Notes under the pieces: generated by a model
What the model saw: the letters and a program-made list of their open reading frames with translations, nothing else
What the model was told of the DNA's origin: nothing
Database searches by the model: none
Source: Chitinimonas_A lacunae
GTDB lineage: Bacteria; Pseudomonadota; Gammaproteobacteria; Burkholderiales; Chitinimonadaceae
Assembly (NCBI RefSeq): GCF_042650885.1
Contig: NZ_JBHSBU010000001.1
Coordinates: 3,596,001 to 3,660,000, forward strand
Length of the DNA: 64,000 nucleotides
Reading direction: 5' to 3'
In this document: positions 1-9,499 of the stretch, one piece after another
How the letters are laid out: the number at the start of each line of letters is the position of its first letter
Numbering within the stretch: position 1 is the first letter of the stretch
Translations under genes and position numbers: made by a program

Positions 1-193
1 CGGCGTGGCCGGCATGGATGGGGTGCGGGGGAAAAACAGCGGTCGCGGAGACGCGCGCCCCATCGCGGGGCATACGCGGCCCCGCAAGGGTCAGGATTAG
101 GCGGACCAGAACGATGGCGTCGGGCGGTTCCTGCGCCGAGGCCCGTCCCACAACGGCAGCGTGCGATGCGCTGTGGGCGAGGCAGGCGACAGC

Positions 194-913
194 TCAGTCG
201 GCGTGGTAGATCGGCAAGCCATCGAGCACCGGCGCATTGGCATCAAACACCAGCATGCGCACATCGGCCGTTGCAGCGAGCACGATCACGTCGATCAGCG
301 AGTCGGGCATCCCTTGCCGTTGCATCAAGCGGCGCATGTCGGCGAGAGTGATGCCGACGAGTGACTGCAGGTTGGCATCGGACCAGGGGGTGTCGAGCAA
401 CTTGACGCCGATTGCCCAGCTATCCGGAATGCGAAAGGCAACGAACAGGAAGTGGAGCGGCGTGCCGATATCGGCGAGTTGGGCGAGAAACTCGTTGGCC
501 TCGATCGTGAGGTGCGTGCTGCTGATCTCGAAGCAGCGGCTGTAGACACCCGTCTGGAACCGGAGCCGTTCCACCACTGCGCGTGCGGCGTCGGCGGCGT
601 ACAGATCCCCCACATGCCGTGGCTGGTCCATCTGCTTGGCCATGATCGCGTAGACCACCGCGCGGACGGTGCCGACACCCGAACAGCGGGCATCGAGTTC
701 ATCGGGCACGGTTTGACCTTCCGTGATCAGCGCGAAGTCCTCGCAGAAGGTGCAGGGAAAGCGATCGATGTCGCCGTCCTTCAGATGTGCTTGTGACGGA
801 TGGAGCGGCCGGTAGGCGAGCGGACAATCGGCTTCGTAATCGATGGCGACCAGTCGCTGGACGGACAGGTCGCTAAAGCCCCGGATGAACGGGTTGATGA
901 GCGGTGAGGACAT
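194..913 (-). CDS. ICE-associated hypothetical protein (239 aa)
   Basis: Open frame of 239 aa, starting at the internal Met (MSSPLINPF) rather than the far upstream Met, because the sequence becomes protein-like only from there. I do not recognise a named family. It contains a short Cys pair (PCTFCEDF), a mixed helix/strand sequence and no signal peptide or membrane segment. It lies downstream of topB in the same orientation as the ICE core, where PFGI-1-type elements usually carry strings of uncharacterised genes. Function unknown. Confidence 0.6.
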   Translation of the reverse strand: MSSPLINPFIRGFSDLSVQRLVAIDYEADCPLAYRPLHPSQAHLKDGDIDRFPCTFCEDFALITEGQTVPDELDARCSGVGTVRAVVYAIMAKQMDQPRHVGDLYAADAARAVVERLRFQTGVYSRCFEISSTHLTIEANEFLAQLADIGTPLHFLFVAFRIPDSWAIGVKLLDTPWSDANLQSLVGITLADMRRLMQRQGMPDSLIDVIVLAATADVRMLVFDANAPVLDGLPIYHAD

Positions 914-1096
914 GGGCGTTCTCCAGCGAGCGTGCTGGGGCGATTCCCTTGCCGGGATTGCCTCCCCAGCAGGTTGAAAAATGGCTTCGACGATGCGCCC
1001 GCAACGGGGTCGATCGTTGAGCCGGTACAAAAGGACATGCCCGGATCACCGGGCATGGGTGGAGAAAGCGGGGATTGCGTGCCGGCATGCGAGCGT

Positions 1097-1489
1097 TCAC
1101 CAGCCTTCGTGGTGCAACAGCAGGTCAGCGATCACGCGACGACGCGCGAGATCGAGGCCGCTCAGATCAGAAAGACCAGCAAAGCCACAGCGCTTGAGCA
1201 TCGCGCCGCCTTCGCGGGCGTTGTAGAAGCTCACCATCGCCGAGAGAAAGAGGCGTTGACCGCGGCTCAGCACACCCAACGCATCGTTGAGCAGCAGAAC
1301 ATTGGGTCGCAGCTCCCCCTTGCTCGTCGCGTGCAGCAGACCTTCTTGCGTGCCGTCGCCGAACCATTCGGGACCGGCGAGCTGGACGCCGCGTTTCCAC
1401 GCCGCGAAAAACCGTTGCGGGGCCGTGGCAAAGTGCTGTTGCTCCAGCACGAACAGATCGATGGCTTCCTGGGGTAGTGCCTGGTTCAT
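1097..1489 (-). CDS. ICE-associated hypothetical protein (130 aa)
   Basis: Small soluble protein of 130 aa. The start MNQALPQEA is chosen because CGGAGTCAACC gives a GGAG Shine-Dalgarno six bases before the ATG. The sequence is mostly helical (FVLEQQHFATAPQRFFAAWKRG, then a C-terminal LDLARRRVIADLLLHHEGW). I recognise no catalytic motif. Same strand and compositional style as the ICE core, so probably an accessory gene of the element. Confidence 0.55.
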   Translation of the reverse strand: MNQALPQEAIDLFVLEQQHFATAPQRFFAAWKRGVQLAGPEWFGDGTQEGLLHATSKGELRPNVLLLNDALGVLSRGQRLFLSAMVSFYNAREGGAMLKRCGFAGLSDLSGLDLARRRVIADLLLHHEGW

Positions 1490-2248
1490 GGTTGACTCCG
1501 TCGGCTGAAGACAGGGATGGGGACGTGCTGCCAGGTCGAGGTGGGCGCGGCGCGGGCAGCGAGGAGAGGAGGCATCGGCGCGATAGGCGCTCGTCCGCTG
1601 ATCGATGCGGTGCGGACGGTCGGTCACGCCAACACGGCGCGCAGCACTGACGACCGGAGCTGCCTGGGCATGCTGCTGACGACGTCAGCGAGACATGGGC
1701 TCAGCATGCGAGCGGCACGACAGACCGTCGCGCGCGAAAAGGCACTTCGCGTCCCCCGCATTCCGGTGCGCGGCGCGGCGAGCGAGTCGAGGTCAAATGA
1801 CGAGCCGGACGAGATCAGGATGCCGAAGGCCCGCAGGCCTTCGGCTGGAGAAGAGCCATGCCACCTGTGGCTGTCGCCCGGCGGCCGTCGTCAACGCCGT
1901 GGGTCAGCAGTCGCACTCGGCTCGTGTCGTGGCGGGAGCCGACATTCATAGGCGTGTATCCACACACAAACGGCGCCCAGTGTTTCGCCGGCGGGCACCG
2001 GCATTGAATACCGTCGACCGGAGCGGTCTCCGGATGGCTCGCCCAGCGCAAGGCATCCGGAAACCGCTCGCGATCGGCGGGAGAGGTGTCGATCAGCGGG
2101 AACGGCGATCAGCGCGATTCGCGGAACAAGGGCCTTCTCGTCCCGAGGCCGCTTGGCTCGTGGACGCGCACACGGTGGTGAAGACGATGCGTGCTGGGAC
2201 TCCCGCTGCGCGGGAGCGGGTCGCGGCCGGTGGCCAGCGAGAATGACG
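1490..2248. other. Gap between topB and the 130-aa gene; no convincing gene
   Basis: About 760 bases with overlapping open frames on both strands but none with a good ribosome site and protein-like composition. It contains a perfect 10-bp hairpin, GCCGAAGGCC (1822-1831) against GGCCTTCGGC (1836-1845), without a T-run on either strand. Otherwise I see nothing I can name. Confidence 0.4.
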
Positions 2249-4261
2249 TCAGGACGCCTTGGACGCCGGGCGGCGCTTCTGCGGTGCCGGGCGACGGTCA
2301 GCGGGGGTGTCGACCGGCTGGGTGCCGCGACAGTCCGGATAGCGGGGACACGACCAGAACGCGCCCTGCTTGCCGCGGCGCTGGCGCATCGGCGCGCCGC
2401 ACTGCGGACAGTTCGGGCCGGGCGGAAGCGCCAGGGCAAGCGTCGCGTCGCGGTACTGCGCAACGAGCTGCGTGACCCACGCCGACTGCCTGGCGAGGAA
2501 AGTGTCGAGTGTCATCTGCCCGGTTTCGATCATATCGAGCGCCTGCTCCCAGACGGCCGTGGTACCCGGATCGGCAATGGCCGCGGGCACCGCATCGATG
2601 AGCGTGCAAGCCGCTTCCGATGCGCGGAGGGCGCGGCCCTTCTTCACCAGATAGCCGCGGCCGATCAGGCCGGTGATGATGCTGGCACGCGTGGCTTCGG
2701 TGCCGATACCGGTCGTGTCCTTGAGCTTCTGCCGCAATCGCGGATCGGTGACGAGCTGGGCGACGCCCTTCATGGCCTTGACCAGCGTGCCCTGGGTATA
2801 GGGTTTGGGCGGCAGCGTCTTCAGCGCCTTCAGTTCGACCTGCTCGACCGCGCATCGCATGCCGCTCGCGAGCGACGGCAGCCTCTGGCTACGCGCGACC
2901 GGCTCGTCGGCAGCGGCATCGGGCGCCTCGTCGAGCACCGCGCGCCAGCCCACCACCACGACGTGTTTGCCGCTCGCCTGCAGCGATTGGCCCGCAGCGT
3001 CCAGCATGGCCGTTGTCCGGTCGAACTCGTGGTGCGGCAGAAACTGCGCCAGGTAGTGCGCGCGAATCAGGTCGTACACCGCGCGCTCCTTCTCCGACAT
3101 CGCGGAGAGCCGCACGGGTTCGAGCGTGGGAATGATGCCGTGATGCGCCGTGACTTTCTCGTCGTTCCAGGCACGCGAGCGCTGTGTCCGATCGAGTTGC
3201 CCCAGCAACGGCCGCAGGCTGGGATCGGTGACGAGCAGCGCATCGAGTACGGTCGGCACCTCCGTCAGCATGCTCTCCGGCAAGTAGCCCGTGTCCGAGC
3301 GTGGGTAGGTGGTCGCCTTGTGCGTTTCATACAGCGACTGCGCGATGTCGAGTGTTTCCTGCACATCGAGACCGAGTTGGCGCGAGCAGACTTCCTGCAG
3401 CGTGCTCAGGTCGAACGGCAGCGGCGCCACCTCGCGCAGGCGCTCGGTCTCGACCGACCGTACCTGGGCGCCTGGCATCGTGCGCAGGCGATCAGCCGCC
3501 TGCTGCGCCACGACCTGCTGCAGACACCGCCCTTCGGGATCGGTGCTGCCTTCGGGAGGAACCCAGCTGGCCGTGAACGATTGGCCAGCCTGCGACAGCA
3601 CGACATCGATGGCCCAGTACGGCACGGCGACGAAGCGCGCGATCTCGCGATCGCGATCCACCACCAGGCGTAGCGTCGGCGTCTGCACGCGTCCGACCGA
3701 GAGCACGCCGGGGTAACCGGCCTTGCGCCCGAGCAGCGTGAACAGCCGGCTCAAATTCATGCCGATCAACCAGTCGGCGCGCGAACGCGCGAGCGCCGCG
3801 TGGTACATCGGCAACGTCACGGACGAAGTTTTCAGCGCAGCGAGTGCAGCGCGGATCGACGCGTCGTTGAGCGCCGACAGCCACAGTCGCTGGATCGGAC
3901 CGCGGTAGCTGCACCAGTCGACGATCTCACGGGCAATCATTTCGCCCTCACGATCTGCGTCCGTGGCGATCACTAGTTCGGTGGCTTGGCCGACGAGCTG
4001 CTGGACGATCTTGAACTGCGCAGCCGTCGCGGCCTTGGGTTCGACGCGCCAGTACTCAGGAATAATCGGTAGCTGCGCCAGAGACCAGCGCCGATACTGT
4101 TCACTGTAGGCTTCCGGCGGCACGGCCTCCACCAAGTGGCCGATGCACCAGGTCACCACGATTCCGACGCCGCGGTAGCAGCCGGTGCCGCGTTGTGCCG
4201 CGCCGAGCACGCGGGCGATGTCCTTGCCCTGCGATGGCTTCTCGCACAGGAACACGCGCAT
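2249..4261 (-). CDS. topB: DNA topoisomerase III of ICE type (TopB)
   Basis: Type IA topoisomerase of 670 aa that relaxes and decatenates DNA by a transient 5'-phosphotyrosyl break. The N-terminal Toprim domain starts MRVFLCEKPSQGKDIARVLG and has the acidic TDADREGEMIAREIVDW metal-binding motif. The catalytic tyrosine is about Y319 in TTYPRSDTGYLPE. GVLSVGRVQTPTLRLV is typical of the family. The C-terminus has a four-cysteine zinc ribbon (CPQCGAP...CPRYPDC). ICEs of this class carry their own topB near ssb. Here the two are separated by an Rhs cassette, which suggests insertion of cargo into a conserved gene order. Confidence 0.95.
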   Translation of the reverse strand: MRVFLCEKPSQGKDIARVLGAAQRGTGCYRGVGIVVTWCIGHLVEAVPPEAYSEQYRRWSLAQLPIIPEYWRVEPKAATAAQFKIVQQLVGQATELVIATDADREGEMIAREIVDWCSYRGPIQRLWLSALNDASIRAALAALKTSSVTLPMYHAALARSRADWLIGMNLSRLFTLLGRKAGYPGVLSVGRVQTPTLRLVVDRDREIARFVAVPYWAIDVVLSQAGQSFTASWVPPEGSTDPEGRCLQQVVAQQAADRLRTMPGAQVRSVETERLREVAPLPFDLSTLQEVCSRQLGLDVQETLDIAQSLYETHKATTYPRSDTGYLPESMLTEVPTVLDALLVTDPSLRPLLGQLDRTQRSRAWNDEKVTAHHGIIPTLEPVRLSAMSEKERAVYDLIRAHYLAQFLPHHEFDRTTAMLDAAGQSLQASGKHVVVVGWRAVLDEAPDAAADEPVARSQRLPSLASGMRCAVEQVELKALKTLPPKPYTQGTLVKAMKGVAQLVTDPRLRQKLKDTTGIGTEATRASIITGLIGRGYLVKKGRALRASEAACTLIDAVPAAIADPGTTAVWEQALDMIETGQMTLDTFLARQSAWVTQLVAQYRDATLALALPPGPNCPQCGAPMRQRRGKQGAFWSCPRYPDCRGTQPVDTPADRRPAPQKRRPASKAS

Positions 4262-4572
4262 ATCGCCTCCCGGGTGTGCATGATCGTTTCAGACAACGAT
4301 CAGCATTCCCATCGGGCGCCACCACGACAGCAAACAACGCGGCATCGTGCCTGCCGCGAACGCGGCGCACAGCGTTAGGCCCCGGCATTGGCGCAGCTCG
4401 ACGACTGCCAATCCCCGCTGTTGCACTGAAAGCGGCAATGGGCTGGTGCAGCCGCTTTCCTCGCACGCTTACAGGACTATCACGGATCGTTTCTGCTCTA
4501 TACGAACGGATGGATCAGGCTGGGGCTGGCTACGTCAGCTCATTGCCCATGTCATGAGCAACGTCAAGGCGG
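4262..4572. other. Upstream region of topB
   Basis: About 310 bases without a supported gene. There is an 8-bp hairpin just upstream of topB, TGATCGTT...AACGATCA (about 4280-4300), which could affect topB expression. Nothing else recognised. Confidence 0.3.
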
Positions 4573-4905
4573 CTATACGCCCAGACAACGGGAGCGCTTA
4601 GCACACGTATCGGCAATGCGGTCGGCTAGCGTGCCATGCCCCTCCGCGTCGTTGGTGATTGGCGTACGCAGCAAAGCACCGCCCATATACAGCGACCACA
4701 TCGGGAAGGCGATCACGAAGCAGATGACGACGTACCTGAGCAAAAGCAGGTCTTGTAGCGAAGCAGCAAGCGGATCGAGATTCTGCATGCCGCGAAAGGC
4801 GAACCACCACGCGGTTGCTGGCACTAGCCAGAGGACGGCAGGGAGCAGGGTGAGCAATACTTCGGATTTCCAACGCATGCGCGCGCGCTGCCACAAGACG
4901 GCCAA
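4573..4905 (-). CDS. Small two-helix membrane protein, candidate immunity protein
   Basis: Frame of up to 110 aa with two clear hydrophobic segments (about residues 17-38, LLTLLPAVLWLVPATAWWFAF, and 55-75, LLRYVVICFVIAFPMWSLYM), so probably an inner-membrane protein. The start could be residue 1 or the Met at residue 10. It lies just downstream of the orphan GIY-YIG toxin-tip fragment on the same strand, a typical place for a cognate immunity gene in polymorphic-toxin loci. A membrane protein would be an odd immunity partner for a nuclease, so the role is only inferred from position. Confidence 0.45.
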   Translation of the reverse strand: MAVLWQRARMRWKSEVLLTLLPAVLWLVPATAWWFAFRGMQNLDPLAASLQDLLLLRYVVICFVIAFPMWSLYMGGALLRTPITNDAEGHGTLADRIADTCAKRSRCLGV

Positions 4906-5009
4906 TCGTACTTCTGTTATCCGTGGATCGAGTGGTAGAGGCAGGCTAGCATCGCTCCGCTCGCTCTCACAGCTTGAGCCGGCGCAATGTGCTGTGCCGT
5001 GCGTACTAA

Positions 5010-5206
5010 TTACCCGCGTCGGGCGAGGCCGACCTCGTGCTCGCGGCCGTAGATCAGCCGTTCAATGAGTTGCAGTTCTTCCTTGTCGCCTACCACCTTG
5101 AACTTCGCAATGATCGCACCACCGGAGCGCGCCGCAACTCGAGCGTGGTCCCGAATGCGGTCGTTGATCGCGTTCTTCGCTCGGCCGACGTAGGGCTTGC
5201 CGTCCG
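5010..5206 (-). pseudogene. Orphan Rhs C-terminal tip, GIY-YIG-like (partial)
   Basis: About 65 codons (TDGKPYVGRAKNAINDR ... GGAIIAKFKVVGDKEELQLIERLIYG) that match the C-terminal tip of the Rhs protein at 6137-9109 (ADGKPYVGQTKNDLDER ... GAIISKLKVG ... ELQLIEQLIYD). The GIY half and any Rhs core are missing. The homology begins almost exactly at the stop of the LRR gene. This is the expected look of a displaced toxin tip left behind when a new tip/immunity pair recombined into an Rhs gene. No independent start is convincing, so it is probably not expressed alone. Confidence 0.75.
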
Positions 5207-6127
5207 TTAGCCGACATCCGCGAGCGCTATGTCGAGAGGTCGCACTTTCGCTTGGCTGAGGTGTTCGAATTTGGTAATGCAGCGCCCTGGCCGCACGGCG
5301 CTGCGGATGGCTTCTTCCGAAATCAACGAAGGATCCCACCAGCCGAAAACAGCTTCGATGCGCGGCATCAACATCGCGGCGAACCAGTCGATCAACGGCA
5401 CGCCCTTTCCGCCAATATGTAGCGAGCGGAGGTTCTGCAATTCGTACAGCTGCGCCGTGTTCGCTTGCTCGCTGATGAAAAGCAAGCGTATCCATTCCAA
5501 CGTCTGCGCACTACCAATCGGCAGCAGGTCGATGAGCTGCCGGGCGCCTTCGATATCTAGCTTTTTAATGCGCGTTGCTTCGATTCCGCTTAAGCTCGTC
5601 AGCTTCTTCGCATCAGTAACCCGGAGTTCGTTCAATGCGGAGAATGCCGCAATGCCGTTCATGGAAGCAATCGCAGGGTTGGAAAGCCACAGATATTCAA
5701 TCGTCGATTTGTTTGGAAGAGCGCTCAATGACTCGCCAGCGTACCCGCCGATCACCAACGTCCGCAGACGCGGGAGTTGGTCGATGGTATCCATGAGTCC
5801 CTTTTGCCACTTCGCATCCAGCGATTCGAGGAGTGGCAGCGGAAGCGGATGGAGTCCAGACTTGACCTTGGAGACAAGCGAAAGCCGTCTGAGCGATGAG
5901 AAAACTTCTATTCCGCCAAGGGCCTTAATTTCACCTCTTTCAAGAGAGCCCGAAATCTTGAGTCCTTGAATGCTGTCGACGGCGCCGGCGAACATCGAGA
6001 GATCAGACCAGTCCCCCGAAAGCTCCATGCGCGACGGCTGATACTGCAGAAGCGCATCCCGGATGTCATCGGTCCAGCGACCCGCAATGAACGCCTTCTC
6101 GGAATTGATGTTGTGACCTTGAGCCAT
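5207..6127 (-). CDS. Leucine-rich-repeat protein, likely immunity for the upstream Rhs toxin
   Basis: 306-aa soluble protein with irregular leucine-rich repeats (for example LRRLSLVSK, LPRLRTLVIGG, IEYLWLSN, LNELRVTDAKKL, RIKKLDIEGA, LRSLHIGG). It starts 9 bp after the stop of the Rhs gene on the same strand, with AGAGG upstream of the ATG. A small gene directly after an Rhs toxin tip is normally the immunity gene. Its base composition is lower in GC than the ICE core, in keeping with horizontal exchange. The immunity role is inferred from position; the repeats are seen directly. Confidence 0.75.
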   Translation of the reverse strand: MAQGHNINSEKAFIAGRWTDDIRDALLQYQPSRMELSGDWSDLSMFAGAVDSIQGLKISGSLERGEIKALGGIEVFSSLRRLSLVSKVKSGLHPLPLPLLESLDAKWQKGLMDTIDQLPRLRTLVIGGYAGESLSALPNKSTIEYLWLSNPAIASMNGIAAFSALNELRVTDAKKLTSLSGIEATRIKKLDIEGARQLIDLLPIGSAQTLEWIRLLFISEQANTAQLYELQNLRSLHIGGKGVPLIDWFAAMLMPRIEAVFGWWDPSLISEEAIRSAVRPGRCITKFEHLSQAKVRPLDIALADVG

Positions 6128-6136
6128 GAAGACCTC

Positions 6137-9109
6137 TTATTTGCAGAGCTTGATATCGGCGAGCCGCTTGCGAAGCGTTGCTTTCGATGGGCGGTCCGGA
6201 CTGAGCGGGTAATTATCGTTTGACATCGAGGGCTTCCCCTCTTCGCCAACAAGGAAGTCGTAAATGAGCTGTTCGATCAGTTGCAGCTCATCCTTTCCTG
6301 CATTACCTACGGTGTCATCTGCGTTCCTGATTCCGACTTTGAGTTTCGAGATGATGGCGCCAACGAGTCTCTTGCCATCGCGCGAATGTTGCTTCATCCG
6401 CTCGTCCAAGTCGTTCTTCGTCTGGCCGACGTACGGCTTGCCGTCTGCTTTGGCGTCCAAGAAGACGTAGATTCCATTCGTGATCTGCTGCTCGATCACG
6501 TTCTCGATCAGCAGGCACCCCGTCTTCTCGAACACGATACGGAAATTGCCCGTACTGGACATCACCTGCCGGGCCGCCGTGTTGAGCGTCTGTCCCAGCT
6601 CCTGCAGCGTCATGTGCCCGCTGGGATCGAGCTTGTTGACCGGGTCGGCGTGCGCGTAGGCGTACTTGTGCAGCGACGGCGGGTCCATCGCGAACCCGGC
6701 AAAGCTGTCCATCGTCGGGAAGCGCCCCGTCGACGGGTCGTAGTAGCGGGCGCGCAGGTAGTAGAACGCCAGCGCCGGGTCGTACTGCTCGCCGCGATAC
6801 AGGTGGGTGACGGTCGTGGTGCCCGTCCGTTCCAGCTCGTTGCCGAACGCGTCGAATACGAACGTGTCGGTCACGGCGCCGGCCGCATCGGTCAGCAACC
6901 GGGTCGAGCCCATCCCGTCCGCAAGCAGGTACTGCGTCAGGCCATTGCGCGTCTGCGCAATCGGGTCGTCGCCGAAGGTGTGAATCGCCGATAGCCGGCG
7001 CGGTCCCGTGCCCTCCTGCGTGTGCTCCTCGATGACCTGCGCGTACTCGCCGCTCTTGTCGAGCAGGTAGAAGGTCGAGACCGTCGGGCCGCTGGCCGGG
7101 TGGTAGGTCTGGCCGATGCGCAGTCCGTCAGCGTCATACTGGTAGGTATGCCGCGCTCCGCCGGCCCGCATCTCGACCAGGCGGTCGGCGTCGTCGTAGG
7201 CGTATTCGACGCGGCCGTCGGGGCCGTCCTGGGTCAGCGTGTTGCCGTTGGCGTCGTAGGTGTAGCGGGTGACGTAGCCGCCGGTCGTCTCGCTGACCAG
7301 GCGATCGTTCGCGTCGTAGTCGTAGGCCGTCGTGATGGCCACGCCGCGCACGGTGACGGTCTCGGTCTTGCGGTTGCCGACCTTGTCGTAGGTCCAGGCC
7401 AGCGTCCGGTTGCGAGTCGCGTCGCGGGCCTCGACGGCTTCGCCGATCAGCCGATCGTGGTCGTCGTAGGTGTAGGTGACGGTTCGCGCGATCCCCGATG
7501 CGTCGCGCTCCTGCGCGATCCGGCGCTTGCCGGCCGGCGTCAGCGAATAGGTGACGCCGAACAGCAGCTCGCCCGCCGCCGTCTTGTGCGTGAGGCTGAC
7601 CAGCCGGTTCTGTACGTCATAGCCGTAGTCCGAGCGGACGCCGTTCGGCCGGACGATCGCCGTGCGGTTGCCGACGCCGTCGTACTCATAGCGCGTCGTC
7701 CCATGGTCGTCTGTGACCGTGGCCAGGCGGTTCATGTCGTCGTACACGAACCGCAGGTGCTGGAACGCCGAGATCAGCTCGACGCGGTTTCCTGCGGCGT
7801 CATATTCGTACGCGATCGATTCGCCGTGCGGGTACTCAATGCCGAGCACTTCGCCGCGCGGACCATAGCCGATGGTCGTCGTGCCATTGCCGTCGGTGAT
7901 CTTGACCGGCACGGTGTCGCCGCGCAGGTACTCGATCGTGACGTCGGGGTCGTTCGGGTAGTCGATCGAGGTCCGACGGTCGACCGCGTCGAAACCGTAA
8001 CGCGTGGTCGCACCGTTGAAGTCCGTCCGCGCGACCAAGCGGCCGACGATGTCGTACTGCATCGTCTCGAAGTTGCCCGACGGCAGCGTGCGCTTGATGG
8101 GGCGATTGCCGTAGTCGTAGACCCAGCGCGTCGACCGGTCCTCAGCGTCGGTCTGCGTGATGAGGTTGCCGCGTGCATCGAACGCGTAACTCGTCGCGGC
8201 GACCGTTTCACGTCCGCTGGTCGACTGGACCAGGCGGCCGAGTTTGTCGTAGCGGAACGTGACGCGGCGACCGTCCTGGTCCGTCCGCGCGATGGGCCGG
8301 CGCACCGCGTCGTACTCGACCTTGATCGAGCTGCCGCCCTGGTACTTCGTCTCGGTGATGTTGCCGACGCCGTCGGTGACGAACTCGACGCGGTGGCCGT
8401 TCGGATCGATCGTCGCAGTGCGTCGGCCGCTCGTGTCGTACTCGTGGCGGGTCGTGTGGCTCAGCGGGTCGATGATCGTGACGACCCGGCCGGCGAGGTC
8501 ATAGCCGAAGTTGGTGCGCTTGCCGCGTTCGTTGGTCTCGCCGACGATCTGGCCGGCCCGGTCGTAGGTGGTGACCCGACGCGGGTTGTCGTCGTCGCTG
8601 GCCGGCGTGGCGTCGGGCAGCACGACCTGGGTGCGGCGGTTCGCCTTGTCGTAGATGAACTGCGTCCGGCGGCCGGCGCGATCGGTCTTGGCGATGATGT
8701 TGCCGTTGCCGTCGTACTCGGTCGTGGCACGCGACCCATCGGCATAACGCACCTCCGACTCCAGGTCGCGGAGGTTGTAGACGCGCTCCACGCAGTGCAA
8801 CAGCGCGTCGCACTCCTTCACCGGCTTCTGCGTCGGGCTGTAGTCCGTGGTCCGGAAACTGCCGTCCGGGTAGTCGGTGCGGGTGATGTTGCCGTTGCGG
8901 TCGCGCGTGTAGCGCGTCGTCAGGTCGACGGCCTGGCTGCCGTCGGCAGCCGTGCGTACGACCGCGCCGGCCTTCGGTGCAACTGCCGCCGTGGCGGCGC
9001 TCTGGTCACGCGACAGGCTCTCTGCGGCGAACGCGGACAGTGGGGCGAGCAGGGCAAGGGCGAGGGTCGCGAGTCGGCCTATGGCGCGCAGGCGTCGGTT
9101 CTGGTGCAT
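6137..9109 (-). CDS. Rhs/YD-repeat protein with GIY-YIG-like nuclease tip
   Basis: 990-aa polymorphic toxin. The start is taken at MHQNRRLRAIG, which opens a Sec-type signal peptide (LATLALALLAPLSAFA then AES), with GGGGA about 10 bases upstream. Residues from about 60 to 800 are tandem YD repeats (GNITRTDYPDG, YEYDGVGNRTA, YTYDANGNTLT). The Rhs core ends with YYLRARYYDPSTGRFPTMDSF and HADPVNKLDPSGH. The variable tip follows: GIYVFLDAKADGKPYVGQTKN ... ELQLIEQLIYD, which has the GIY and YVG pair, Arg/His region and late Glu expected of a GIY-YIG endonuclease. It lacks an N-terminal PAAR or DUF6531 region. The gene sits between ssb and topB of the ICE as cargo. Confidence 0.85.
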   Translation of the reverse strand: MHQNRRLRAIGRLATLALALLAPLSAFAAESLSRDQSAATAAVAPKAGAVVRTAADGSQAVDLTTRYTRDRNGNITRTDYPDGSFRTTDYSPTQKPVKECDALLHCVERVYNLRDLESEVRYADGSRATTEYDGNGNIIAKTDRAGRRTQFIYDKANRRTQVVLPDATPASDDDNPRRVTTYDRAGQIVGETNERGKRTNFGYDLAGRVVTIIDPLSHTTRHEYDTSGRRTATIDPNGHRVEFVTDGVGNITETKYQGGSSIKVEYDAVRRPIARTDQDGRRVTFRYDKLGRLVQSTSGRETVAATSYAFDARGNLITQTDAEDRSTRWVYDYGNRPIKRTLPSGNFETMQYDIVGRLVARTDFNGATTRYGFDAVDRRTSIDYPNDPDVTIEYLRGDTVPVKITDGNGTTTIGYGPRGEVLGIEYPHGESIAYEYDAAGNRVELISAFQHLRFVYDDMNRLATVTDDHGTTRYEYDGVGNRTAIVRPNGVRSDYGYDVQNRLVSLTHKTAAGELLFGVTYSLTPAGKRRIAQERDASGIARTVTYTYDDHDRLIGEAVEARDATRNRTLAWTYDKVGNRKTETVTVRGVAITTAYDYDANDRLVSETTGGYVTRYTYDANGNTLTQDGPDGRVEYAYDDADRLVEMRAGGARHTYQYDADGLRIGQTYHPASGPTVSTFYLLDKSGEYAQVIEEHTQEGTGPRRLSAIHTFGDDPIAQTRNGLTQYLLADGMGSTRLLTDAAGAVTDTFVFDAFGNELERTGTTTVTHLYRGEQYDPALAFYYLRARYYDPSTGRFPTMDSFAGFAMDPPSLHKYAYAHADPVNKLDPSGHMTLQELGQTLNTAARQVMSSTGNFRIVFEKTGCLLIENVIEQQITNGIYVFLDAKADGKPYVGQTKNDLDERMKQHSRDGKRLVGAIISKLKVGIRNADDTVGNAGKDELQLIEQLIYDFLVGEEGKPSMSNDNYPLSPDRPSKATLRKRLADIKLCK

Positions 9110-9499
9110 CACGTCGATTTCCCCATGGTGGCTCGCCGGCGGTATTTGCCGGCCACGTCGGTATTGCTGTGTCGCGTCTGCGCGCGTTCTCGCAGCGCAA
9201 GCGCGCACGGCCGAGGCGCGAGGCCCTGGCCGTGTCCGATGTGTGTCCCTACTGAGGATTCCGCGAGCCGTGAACCGGCTTGATCGTCAGGCTGCCGCGG
9301 TGCAGCTCCTCCCCACGCACGATCGCAGCGCGCACGTCCTGTGCGGCTACCAATCGCCCCCCATCCGAAGGGCGCGCACTGTAGCCAGTAAACGCTGAGC
9401 GTTCAATGCGTCGCGACGGCATGGTGTGCCCCACCATTCAGATTGGCCGCCACGCATCGGGTCGTTCCAACACGTCTCTCCATGCCGCACACAGGTCCG
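9110..9499. other. Gap between ssb and the Rhs gene
   Basis: About 390 bases between the ICE ssb gene and the Rhs cargo. A 62-codon minus-strand frame (about 9249-9437) reads through part of it but has no clear ribosome site or family; it may be a remnant of the ICE gene disrupted by the cargo. It probably also holds the Rhs promoter. Confidence 0.3.

Noticed and set aside
2153..3673. 506-codon plus-strand frame opposite topB
   Set aside because: Arg/His-rich shadow of the topoisomerase; no motif and no ribosome site.
7022..9283. Long plus-strand open frame (753 codons) opposite the Rhs gene
   Set aside because: It is the antisense of GC-rich YD repeats; its Val/Asp/Arg-rich translation has no domain and the Rhs reading on the other strand is clear.
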